Shown here piece after piece: positions 52,260 through 59,559 of a stretch of 64,000 bases of DNA. The stretch covers positions 84,450 through 148,449 of the forward strand of contig CAYSGH010000001.1 in the NCBI GenBank assembly GCA_964430505.1, given 5' to 3'. The notes under the pieces are model-generated. The model ran no database searches, was not told the DNA's origin, and saw only the letters and a program-made list of their open reading frames with translations. Each line of letters begins with the position of its first letter. Position 1 is the stretch's first letter. The position numbers and the translations under genes were made by a program. The stretch comes from UBA6176 sp032119375 (GTDB taxonomy: Bacteria > Verrucomicrobiota > Verrucomicrobiia > Limisphaerales > UBA9464).

Positions 52260-53267
52260 TCAGCGTTGGTAATGGTCGCGATACCACTCCACAAAGCGCG
52301 GGATGCCGACCTCGATGGGGGTGGACGGCTGAAATCCCACGTGCTGCGTGAGGTCGGTAACGTCCGCGAAGGTGGCGGGGACGTCGCCGGGCTGCATGGG
52401 GAGGTATTCGATCTCCGCCTTGCGGCCGAGGGCTCGCTCGATTTCGCGCACCACGTCCATGACGGCAACGGGACGGTGGCTGCCGATGTTGTAGAGGCGG
52501 TAGGGCGCCCGGCTGCTGGCTGGGTCCGGGTGCAAGGGGTCCCACTGCTCGTTCGGCGCAGCCACGTGGTCGCTGGCACGCACGACCCCCTCGACAATGT
52601 CGTCAATATAGGTGAAGTCGCGGCGCATGTTGCCTTGGTTGAACAACGGGATGGGCCGCCCTTGAAGGATGGCTTCGGTGAACTGGAACAGCGCCATGTC
52701 CGGGCGCCCCCATGGCCCATACACGGTGAAGAAGCGTAGCCCCGTCGTCGGCAGGCCAAACAAATGGCTGTAGGCATGCGCCATCACCTCGTTGGCCTTC
52801 TTCGTCGCGGCGTAAAGGCTCAGGGGGTGGTCGGCGCCATTGTGGGGGCTAAACGGCATGGCCGCGTTCGCGCCATACACCGAGCTGGACGACGCGAACG
52901 TGAGGTGCTCCACGCCGTGATGCCGACACGCCTCGAGGATGTTGGCGAAGCCCACGAGGTTGGAGTCCACATAGGCCTCCGGGGCCTTGAGCGAATGCCG
53001 CACCCCCGCCTGCGCGGCAAGGTGGATGACGTGCCGGGGGCGCATTCGCGAGAAGACCGAGGGCACCAGGGCACGGTCGGCGACGTCCCCCATGACAAAC
53101 TCGAACCGATGGTCCTCCCGCAGCAACGTCAACCTCGCCGCCTTGAGCGCTGGATCATAGTAGTCGCTCAGGTTGTCCAGCCCCACGACCTCAGTGCCCC
53201 TCGCCAGAAGGCGCTTGGCTACGTGAAACCCGATGAAGCCGGCTGCGCCAGTGACCAAGGCCTTCAC
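52260..53267 (-). CDS. UDP-glucuronate 4-epimerase-like NAD-dependent epimerase
   Basis: 335-residue extended SDR. VTGAAGFIGFHVAKRLLARG, HLAAQAGVRHS, SSSSVYG and YAATKKANEVMAHAYSHLFG with the catalytic Tyr/Lys; the YAATKKANE form is characteristic of UDP-glucuronate 4-epimerases, giving UDP-galacturonate. Start is GTG at 53267, set by the first strand (KALVTG); the open frame upstream runs into the ugd gene and is not conserved. It sits between ugd, which makes the substrate, and the UDP-HexNAc dehydrogenase. Confidence 0.92.
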   Translation of the reverse strand: MKALVTGAAGFIGFHVAKRLLARGTEVVGLDNLSDYYDPALKAARLTLLREDHRFEFVMGDVADRALVPSVFSRMRPRHVIHLAAQAGVRHSLKAPEAYVDSNLVGFANILEACRHHGVEHLTFASSSSVYGANAAMPFSPHNGADHPLSLYAATKKANEVMAHAYSHLFGLPTTGLRFFTVYGPWGRPDMALFQFTEAILQGRPIPLFNQGNMRRDFTYIDDIVEGVVRASDHVAAPNEQWDPLHPDPASSRAPYRLYNIGSHRPVAVMDVVREIERALGRKAEIEYLPMQPGDVPATFADVTDLTQHVGFQPSTPIEVGIPRFVEWYRDHYQR

Positions 53268-53289
53268 GTGATTGCGGGTGTGCGGGGGC

Positions 53290-54594
53290 CTAGCGGCCGA
53301 CCCCCTTGTAAATGAAGCCCAAGGATTCCATTTGCTCGCGGTCAAGGATGTTGCGCCCGTCAAATACCAACGGGGCAACCATCCCATGGCGGGCCTTTTG
53401 CCAGTCCAATGCCGCGAACTCGGGCCATTCCGTGGCCACCACTACGGCGTCGCATCCCTTCGGCACGTCCTGGGCCGCGTCCACATACTCCACGGCTGGG
53501 CCAGGCGGCAGGATGGCCCGGGCCTTTTCCATGGCCTTGGGATCATGGACGCGAAGCAGGGCGCCGTCCTTAAGGAGCCGTTGGCAGAGGTCGATGGCTG
53601 GAGACTGCCGGACGTCGTCGGTGTTTTGCTTGAATGCGAGCCCCAGGACCCCGACGCGCTTGTCTTTCAACACCCACAGGGCGTTCGTGATCTTGTCCAA
53701 GAAGCGTTCCATCTGGTCGGCATTGATGCGCTGCACCTCCTTGAGGAGCCTGAAATCGTATCCCAACTGGCCCGAAATCTTGATGAAGGCGGCCAGGTCC
53801 TTGGGAAAGCAGGAGCCTCCAAACCCAATTCCCGCGTTGAGGAAGCGGCGGCCAATCCGGTCGTCCATGCCCATGCCCTGGGCCACCTCCAAAACGTTCG
53901 CTCCAGACGCCTCGCAAATCGTCGCCACGGCGTTGATGTAGGAAATCTTGAGGGCCAGGAATGAATTGGCCGCATGCTTGATGAGCTCTGCCGAACTCGT
54001 GTCCGTCACGATGATCGGCGCGCGAAACGGCTCGTAGATCTCGCGCATCACGGCCGCCGGCCGCGTGCAAGATGTCCCAATCACGATCCGGTCCGGCTTC
54101 ATCAGGTCCTCCACGGCGAATCCCTCGCGAAGGAACTCCGGGTTCGACACCACGTCGAAGTCCACCTTCGTCTTTGCGTATCGCCGGATCGTCTCGGTCA
54201 CCTTTTCCGCCGTCTTCACCGGCACCGTGCTCTTGTCCACGATGATTCGATAGGCCGTTAGGCTCGCCGCGATCTCCCGAGCAACGGCCTCGATGTAACT
54301 CAAGTCCACCGAGCCATCTGGCTGTTGCGGGGTGGGAACCGCAATGAAGACGACGTCCGACCCCGCCACCGCATCAGCCGTCGATGTGGTGAAGGAAAGC
54401 CGACCGCCCGCGACATTGCGCCGCACCAAGTCCTCGAGCCCTGGCTCGAAGATTGGAATCGTGCCGGACTTCAGGAGGTCGACCTTGGCGGGGTTGTTGT
54501 CCGCGCAGATGACTTGGTGGCCAACCTCGGCGAAGCAGGCACCCGTCACGAGCCCGACGTAGCCGGTTCCAATGATGCTTAGTTTGACTGCCAT
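53290..54594 (-). CDS. ugd: UDP-glucose 6-dehydrogenase
   Basis: 434 residues; four-electron oxidation of UDP-glucose to UDP-glucuronate with NAD+. Rossmann motif IIGTGYVGLVTGACFAEVGH (residues 6-25), STVPVKTAEKV, NPEFLREGFAVED and catalytic Cys in GFGGSCFPKDLAAFI. C-terminal LGLAFKQNTDDVRQSPA is intact. ATG at 54594 is the conserved start; further upstream frame is non-conserved. Its product feeds both neighbouring enzymes (4-epimerase and decarboxylase). Confidence 0.97.
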   Translation of the reverse strand: MAVKLSIIGTGYVGLVTGACFAEVGHQVICADNNPAKVDLLKSGTIPIFEPGLEDLVRRNVAGGRLSFTTSTADAVAGSDVVFIAVPTPQQPDGSVDLSYIEAVAREIAASLTAYRIIVDKSTVPVKTAEKVTETIRRYAKTKVDFDVVSNPEFLREGFAVEDLMKPDRIVIGTSCTRPAAVMREIYEPFRAPIIVTDTSSAELIKHAANSFLALKISYINAVATICEASGANVLEVAQGMGMDDRIGRRFLNAGIGFGGSCFPKDLAAFIKISGQLGYDFRLLKEVQRINADQMERFLDKITNALWVLKDKRVGVLGLAFKQNTDDVRQSPAIDLCQRLLKDGALLRVHDPKAMEKARAILPPGPAVEYVDAAQDVPKGCDAVVVATEWPEFAALDWQKARHGMVAPLVFDGRNILDREQMESLGFIYKGVGR

Positions 54595-54622
54595 GATGCT
54601 CGACGTTGTGTGGGATCGGCGA

Positions 54623-55549
54623 TCAAAGGATCCCACGGAAATACTGGATCGTGCGGAGCAATCCGTCCTCCAGCGTGACCTTGGGCTCCCAACCCAGCGT
54701 TCGCCGAGCCAGGCCAATGTCCGGTTGCCGCTGCCTGGGGTCATCCGGAGGAAGCGGCTTGAATGTGATTCGCGATCGGCTGCCGGTTAGCCGGACCACT
54801 TGCTCCGCAAGCTGGAGCATGGTGAACTCGCCTGGGTTGCCCAGGTTCATCGGTCCGGTCGTCCCCTCATGCTCCATGAACCGAACGAAGCCCTCGATAA
54901 GGTCGTCCACATAGCAAAACGACCGCGTCTGCATCCCATTCCCATACACCGTCAAATCCTCTCCTCGCAGCGCTTCCACGATGAAATTGGACACAACCCG
55001 GCCGTCCACGGGGTTCATCCGCGGCCCATACGTGTTGAAGATGCGAACAATCCGGATGTCCACTCCGTTCTGCCGGTGGTAGTCCATGAACAGTGTCTCC
55101 GCCACGCGCTTCCCCTCGTCGTAGCACGAGCGAAGGCCAATGGGATTCACGTTGCCCCAATACGTTTCGGGCTGCGGATGAATCGATGGGTCCCCATACA
55201 CCTCCGACGTACTCGCTTGGAACACTCGCGCCCGGACCCTCTTCGCCAATCCCAGGCAATGAATCGCCCCCATGACCGAAGTCTTGACCGTCTTGATGGG
55301 GTTGAACTGGTAGTGCGGCGGCGACGCCGGGCACGCGAGGTTGTAGATCCGGTCCACCTCGTATCGAAATGGCTCCGTCACGTCGTGGCGGACCCACTCA
55401 AAACGTGGATGCCCCACCAGGTGCGCCACGTTCGACTTGGCCCCCGTGAAGAAATTATCAAGGCAAATGACGTCGTGGCCGTCGGAGATCAACCGATCAC
55501 ACAGATGGCTCCCCAGAAAACCGGCCCCTCCCGTGACAAGAATTCGCAT
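54623..55549 (-). CDS. uxs: UDP-glucuronate decarboxylase (UDP-xylose synthase)
   Basis: 308-residue extended SDR converting UDP-glucuronate to UDP-xylose. LVTGGAGFLGSHLCDRLISDGH, CLDNFFTGAKSNV, HDVTEPF, NLACPASPPHYQFNPIKTVKTSVMG, STSEVYGDPSIHPQPE and the YDEGKRVAETL active site are all diagnostic of UXS rather than a generic epimerase. First gene of the minus-strand nucleotide-sugar group, 28 bp from ugd. It implies xylose or a derived pentose in a surface glycan. Confidence 0.96.
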   Translation of the reverse strand: MRILVTGGAGFLGSHLCDRLISDGHDVICLDNFFTGAKSNVAHLVGHPRFEWVRHDVTEPFRYEVDRIYNLACPASPPHYQFNPIKTVKTSVMGAIHCLGLAKRVRARVFQASTSEVYGDPSIHPQPETYWGNVNPIGLRSCYDEGKRVAETLFMDYHRQNGVDIRIVRIFNTYGPRMNPVDGRVVSNFIVEALRGEDLTVYGNGMQTRSFCYVDDLIEGFVRFMEHEGTTGPMNLGNPGEFTMLQLAEQVVRLTGSRSRITFKPLPPDDPRQRQPDIGLARRTLGWEPKVTLEDGLLRTIQYFRGIL

Positions 55550-55932
55550 GATGTCTTTGAACGTTTCGCGTCGCTATGAAGCGTCGTCCGGGCTGATCGA
55601 TGCATTTGCTACGCTCCTCGAAGCGGCGCGGACGAAACCAGCATGAGGGCAATGTCGCCTTGGCACGATGTGGTAGGCACGGCCCGTGATCCATGAGGAT
55701 CGTGTCCATTAAGAAGAGAAGCTCCCCCATGACGTCAACCAAATACAAGCTTTGCAAGCGCCCCAAGAACCTCAGCACGAACCGGATGGTGTGGCATGGG
55801 CTGTTGCCCCTGGTTCAGCAACCTCCGGTTCCTCGACAACGACCGCATCGGACGCCATCCCTCGAACGACTGCCACGGGCCCCATGCCCTCGTTGCCTTC
55901 CCCCGCGCCATCGCGCCGCGTCCGCGCATCGC
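55550..55932. other. Intergenic region between uxs and ribD
   Basis: About 380 bp between two minus-strand genes. It should contain the uxs promoter. Short frames on both strands lack coding character; a small GATCC-ATGA-GGATC hairpin is at 55688-55701. I see no RNA gene or repeat. Confidence 0.55.
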
Positions 55933-57096
55933 TTACGTGGCGGCGGCAGGTGGGGCCGGGTTCTCAATATCGGCGGCGACGTTCCAGTCGTCGCCAAGGC
56001 GTTGCCAACGGATTTGGGACAAGCGGGGCAATGTGGCAAGACTTTGGAAGCCCGCTCCACCCACCGCAGGCCGGGCCTCGCGTCCGCCCACCACCAAGGG
56101 TCCGTAGAAGAACCGGATGGCATGGGCGAGCCCGGCCTCGAGGAAGGCCCCGTGAACCTCGCCGCCGCCTTCGACCAACAGACTGGTGACCGGCAGGCGG
56201 CCCAACTCCCCCATCAACCAACGAAGGTCCACCCGACCCGCCGCGTCCGCCGGGGCCATCCACACCGTGGCAACGCTCCGCAGCCGCCGGAGGCGCACCT
56301 CCGGCGCCGCATGCGTGGCGACCACGATCGTTCGCGAGGCGAAGGCGTCCGCAAGCATCCGCGCCCCGGGCGGCATCCGGCCGCGGGAATCGAGAATGAC
56401 GCGCACAGGGCAACGCGGCCTGCCCCGAAGCCGGATCGTTAGCGAGGGGTCGTCGGCCAGCACGGTCCCGATGCCGACAAGGATGGCGTCGTGCTGGAGG
56501 CGCAGGCGCATGGCGGCGGCCCGGGACCGCTCGGACGTGATCCAGCGCGACTCGCCGGTGCGGGTGGCGATCTTGCCGTCGAGGCTCATGCCGGCCTTGA
56601 GGGTGACCCTGGGGGTGCGATGGACGATCCAATGGTTGAAGCCCGCGTTCATGGCGGCCGACCGATCCGCCATGCGCCCGACGTCCACGATGACACCCGA
56701 ACGCCGGAGGATGTCGAGGCCCCTGCCCGCATGAGCCGGGTTGGGATCGGTCGTGGCGACCACAACCCGTCGGATGTCGGCACGGAGGATGGCCTCGGTA
56801 CAGGGGGGGGTGCGTCCGTGGGTGCAGCAGGGCTCAAGCGTCACGTAGAGGGTGGCCCCGCGCACGTCCTCGCCCCGCGCCGCAGCGTCCCGAAGTGCCT
56901 CGACCTCGGCATGGGGCTGGCCGGCGCGCCGATGCCATCCCTCACCGAGGACACGGCCGGCGAGGACGAGGACGGCCCCGACGAGGGGGTTGGGGACGGT
57001 ATCGCCGGTGGCTCGGCGCGCCAGGTCGAGGGCGCGGCGCATGAAGTCCGCCTCCAGGCGGGCCGTGTCGGCGTCATGGCATGGTGCATCGTCCAT
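55933..57096 (-). CDS. ribD: Bifunctional riboflavin biosynthesis deaminase/reductase
   Basis: 387 residues. The N-terminal deaminase domain has the zinc motifs HAEVEAL and PCCTHGRTPPC; the C-terminal reductase domain begins PRVTLKAGMSLDGKIATRTGESRWI and contains ADDPSLTIR, VILDSRGR and LLVEGGGEVHGAFL. It converts the pyrimidine from GTP opening to 5-amino-6-ribitylamino-uracil phosphate. ATG at 57096 (MDDAP) gives a normal N-terminus; an upstream in-frame ATG would add 38 non-conserved residues. No FMN riboswitch is evident and other rib genes are absent. Confidence 0.96.
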   Translation of the reverse strand: MDDAPCHDADTARLEADFMRRALDLARRATGDTVPNPLVGAVLVLAGRVLGEGWHRRAGQPHAEVEALRDAAARGEDVRGATLYVTLEPCCTHGRTPPCTEAILRADIRRVVVATTDPNPAHAGRGLDILRRSGVIVDVGRMADRSAAMNAGFNHWIVHRTPRVTLKAGMSLDGKIATRTGESRWITSERSRAAAMRLRLQHDAILVGIGTVLADDPSLTIRLRGRPRCPVRVILDSRGRMPPGARMLADAFASRTIVVATHAAPEVRLRRLRSVATVWMAPADAAGRVDLRWLMGELGRLPVTSLLVEGGGEVHGAFLEAGLAHAIRFFYGPLVVGGREARPAVGGAGFQSLATLPRLSQIRWQRLGDDWNVAADIENPAPPAAAT

Positions 57097-57215
57097 GGAT
57101 GAGATTGGCCCATGAAGCGCGCGCACGCCGCCACCCCAAACTTTGGGTGGGGGATCGCGATGGAAGGCCCCGGTTGACTTCCATGCCTCGCTGGGAAGGG
57201 TGGCGGTCATTCAAA

Positions 57216-57506
57216 ATGTCGAAGGTAACGATTCTTCCCCAGAACGTGTCGGCCGACGTGGAGGCGGGCGTGACGCTGCTGGACGCAGGCGAGAAGGCGG
57301 GCGTGGACATGGAGGCGGGCTGCTTCAATTGCTCGTGCGGCACGTGTTGCGCCGAGATCGTCGAGGGGATGCAGCACCTGGCCCCGCCGACGCCCGAGGA
57401 ACTCGACGTGCTCGACCAGTGGAACCGCGACCCGGAACGGTTCCGTCTGACGTGCTGCGTCCGGGTGACAGGCACGGGTGACGTAACATTGCGGCAGGCT
57501 CACTGA
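57216..57506 (+). CDS. 2Fe-2S ferredoxin
   Basis: 96-residue electron carrier. It starts MSKVTILPQNVSADVEAGVTLLDAGEKAGVDM, typical of the beta-grasp ferredoxin fold. Cluster ligands fit C-x4-C-x2-C within GCFNCSCGTCC plus a distal Cys in RLTCCVRV; extra cysteines flank the motif. Electron partner unknown. ATG at 57216 is preceded by an A-rich run rather than a clear Shine-Dalgarno. Divergent from ribD; a strong hairpin follows the stop. Confidence 0.92.
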   Translation: MSKVTILPQNVSADVEAGVTLLDAGEKAGVDMEAGCFNCSCGTCCAEIVEGMQHLAPPTPEELDVLDQWNRDPERFRLTCCVRVTGTGDVTLRQAH

Positions 57507-57512
57507 TCCGCA

Positions 57513-57550
57513 GGGCCAGGCCCCCACGAAAGTTTCCGGGGCTCTGGCCC
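57513..57550 (+). terminator. Structured hairpin downstream of the ferredoxin gene
   Basis: GGGCCAGGCCCC (57513-57524) pairs with GGGGC-T-CTGGCCC (57538-57550), 12 bp with one bulged T and a 13-nt loop (contains CACGAAAG). It begins 6 nt after the ferredoxin stop. No U-run, so it may be a terminator, a 3' stabiliser or the leader of the following small gene. Confidence 0.5.
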
Positions 57551-57595
57551 ACCCGTGGACAGCGGTTGTCTGACCCCATGGCGCAACCTGCGCCC

Positions 57596-57808
57596 ATGAA
57601 CACGACGGCAGCGTCCACTCGACAGCAACTGGGGCTCGACCTGGGCCGTGCCCCGCGACCAGCCCGGCCCCAGCGCCCGGCGCGGCGGCCGTGCAGCCGG
57701 GAGCGTGCCCTGTGGTGGTTCCAGCAAATGCGCCGGGCCGTTGGCGAGCCCGAGCCCAAACCCCATGACGTCCGCGCTACGCCCGCCGGCCTTCACCTCG
57801 CTGGCTGA
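57596..57808 (+). CDS. Small Trp-containing protein of unknown function
   Basis: 70 residues from ATG 57596 (an open frame reaches ATG 57566). The protein has an N-terminal Arg/Pro/Ala-rich half and the distinctive block SRERALWWFQQMRRAVGEPEPKP near the C-terminus; I recall comparable WWF-x-QMR-x-AV blocks in short verrucomicrobial proteins, but this is memory, not a search. No membrane segment or signal. It ends 2 bp from the convergent stop of the orphan ATPase inside a palindrome. Function unknown. Confidence 0.5.
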   Translation: MNTTAASTRQQLGLDLGRAPRPARPQRPARRPCSRERALWWFQQMRRAVGEPEPKPHDVRATPAGLHLAG

Positions 57809-57816
57809 CGTCAGCC
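57803..57816. repeat. 14-bp perfect palindrome containing two convergent stop codons
   Basis: GGCTGACGTCAGCC reads the same on both strands and includes TGA of the small protein (57806-57808) and the complementary TCA of the ATPase (57811-57813). It extends by further pairing with one G-T mismatch on each side. Could be a bidirectional terminator core or coincidence of symmetric ends. Confidence 0.7.
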
Positions 57817-59253
57817 GGCCGCAGGCACCTTCTCGAGGGCCGCGCGATACGCCGGGAGCGTCCGGACCACGGGATGGGATTGCCACCAGTCGCCGTCGTA
57901 CTCCAACAGGGCGAGGTTGCCGAGCAACCGGCTGGTGGCCTCCCCGTGCGGCGTGCATCGAGCGCCTCCCCGGTCGATCTCGGCCAGCAACCGATAGTCA
58001 TCCGGTTCCAGGATCCGCCGATACTCCCCTGCCAACGATCGGATGGCCTCCGCAACCGCCTCGGCATCGAAGCGTTCCCGCGTCGCATGGCCAAAGGCAT
58101 GGTCCAGCAGGCGCATCAGGTCCCTCGGGTGTCCACCGCTCGCGCCCACCAAGCGGTCGAGGAGGCTCCAGTCCCCCGTCTCCACGGGGTCCGGGTCGAA
58201 GAAGCGCGCCGGCGCACGTTGCAAGATCATCCGCCGCATCGCGTCATACGCGGCCGGAATGGGGATGGGGCCCAGCTCGAAGCGTTGCTGGGACGGCGCG
58301 CGTCGTTGGCCATCCATGGGGCCTTGGAGTCGCACAGGAAGGCTCGGGCTGCCGGGGTCGAACTTCTCGTGCAGCGTGAGCGGCGCAAGGCGGACCACGT
58401 GGTCGAACAAGGGTTGGACGCCGCCGGGAGGCCGGATGGGCTGCACGGGCGCGCAATGGACGAAGATCCCGTCCATGCGTCGCAATGGATGGCTCTGCCC
58501 GCCAAAGAACGACCTCCCATCCTCGCCATCGAGGCGGTCGGTGCCATCCAGCACGAACAGCAGATCCCGGCCCATGCCCTCTTCCTTGAGCCGACGCCTT
58601 GCCATCGCCAGCACACGGTTGAAGGCGTCCGCAAAGCCTTCAAACCCATCCGCAAAGGCGCCTGCGACGGCCTCGCGCCCAGCAACGCCGGAACGATTCC
58701 ACGCCATCCAGTCCTCGAGGACGGGGCCGACGCCATGGGTGCCATTGCCTCCCAATCGGGCCTCGGAGGGGGCGGTACTGGCATGGGCCGGAGGCTGATG
58801 GGGTTGGCCTCGGAACCACGCCTCGAGCGCGCGCGTTCCATCGCCCGCAAGGGACAGCCCTTCCTGCTCCAGCTCGGTCACAAGGCGGCGGCACAGCCCA
58901 AGGCTGATGTCGTGCGTCTGAAGCCGCCCACCGCCGGCGGGCTCCCTCAGGGTGTCCATGAACACGACCCGGAACAAGTCGGGCCCGTGCAACTGGGCGG
59001 CCATCCGGCGCAGCTCCGTGCTTTTGCCCGTGCCGCGATGTCCCGAGAACAGGCTGCAATGGCGGGCACGGTCGATCCGAAGCGTCCATGTCCGGGCATC
59101 CACGCCCAGGCTTCGATACAGTCGCTCGTGGCCCAAGATCCGTCCCGGGCTTGTGTCCACCCAACGGGAATCCCCGGCATCCAAGGGCTCGTCATGCTTG
59201 AGCCGGCGGGCGACCTCCCACAGGTCCCTCGGCGGCAACTCGTTCACATTCAT
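57811..59253 (-). CDS. Orphan P-loop (AAA/STAND-like) ATPase
   Basis: 480 residues from ATG 59253. Residues ~60-110 hold HCSLFSGHRGTGKSTELRRMAAQL with Walker A GHRGTGKST; Walker B is LLFVLDGTDRLDG at ~235-247. Between them lies a Gly/His/Pro-rich variable stretch. The C-terminal half (LLDRLVGASGGHPRDLMRLLDHAFGHA, then a winged-helix-like NLALLEYDGDWWQSHPVVRTLPAYRAAL) resembles the sensor/winged-helix region of STAND/KAP-type ATPases. No effector, transmembrane or nuclease domain is fused. Flanked by a small protein and, divergently, a large secreted protein. Function unknown; regulatory or immunity roles of such ATPases are only family-level possibilities. Confidence 0.8.
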   Translation of the reverse strand: MNVNELPPRDLWEVARRLKHDEPLDAGDSRWVDTSPGRILGHERLYRSLGVDARTWTLRIDRARHCSLFSGHRGTGKSTELRRMAAQLHGPDLFRVVFMDTLREPAGGGRLQTHDISLGLCRRLVTELEQEGLSLAGDGTRALEAWFRGQPHQPPAHASTAPSEARLGGNGTHGVGPVLEDWMAWNRSGVAGREAVAGAFADGFEGFADAFNRVLAMARRRLKEEGMGRDLLFVLDGTDRLDGEDGRSFFGGQSHPLRRMDGIFVHCAPVQPIRPPGGVQPLFDHVVRLAPLTLHEKFDPGSPSLPVRLQGPMDGQRRAPSQQRFELGPIPIPAAYDAMRRMILQRAPARFFDPDPVETGDWSLLDRLVGASGGHPRDLMRLLDHAFGHATRERFDAEAVAEAIRSLAGEYRRILEPDDYRLLAEIDRGGARCTPHGEATSRLLGNLALLEYDGDWWQSHPVVRTLPAYRAALEKVPAAG

Positions 59254-59559
59254 GGGATTCGGCAGGAAGTCATATGCATGCGACCGGACGCATCGGACCG
59301 TGCCCAACGCCGGTCAAGCCAGCCGCCCCACTTATTGTCCGGGATTTGTCTGAACGCCGCACGGCACGGGTGGGATGGCTCGATTCTCGGAGGAAAACCA
59401 TCCCGCCTTGTGGGGCGTTGCCGCGAGGTCGCAGGATGCTCCTTGATCCAGGCCGCCACGCTCGAACAACATCGTGCAAACCTTGTGTCACACGGCGCGC
59501 CCACGGGCGTGGTGTCGCGGCCTGCGGCCATGGGGATTCCATCACTCGCGAGTCCAAAG
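59254..59559. other. Divergent promoter region between ATPase and secreted protein genes
   Basis: About 306 bp. On the minus strand GACAAT (near 59336, within the ACTTATTGTCC segment) is a plausible -10 for the ATPase. For the plus strand no convincing boxes were found. No RNA gene or repeat seen; open frames through it are continuations of neighbours in other frames. Confidence 0.45.

Noticed and set aside
57874..59559. 562-codon upstream extension of the autotransporter-strand frame
   Set aside because: It is antisense to the P-loop ATPase, and a Sec signal peptide begins at the ATG at 59560, so the extension is not part of the protein.
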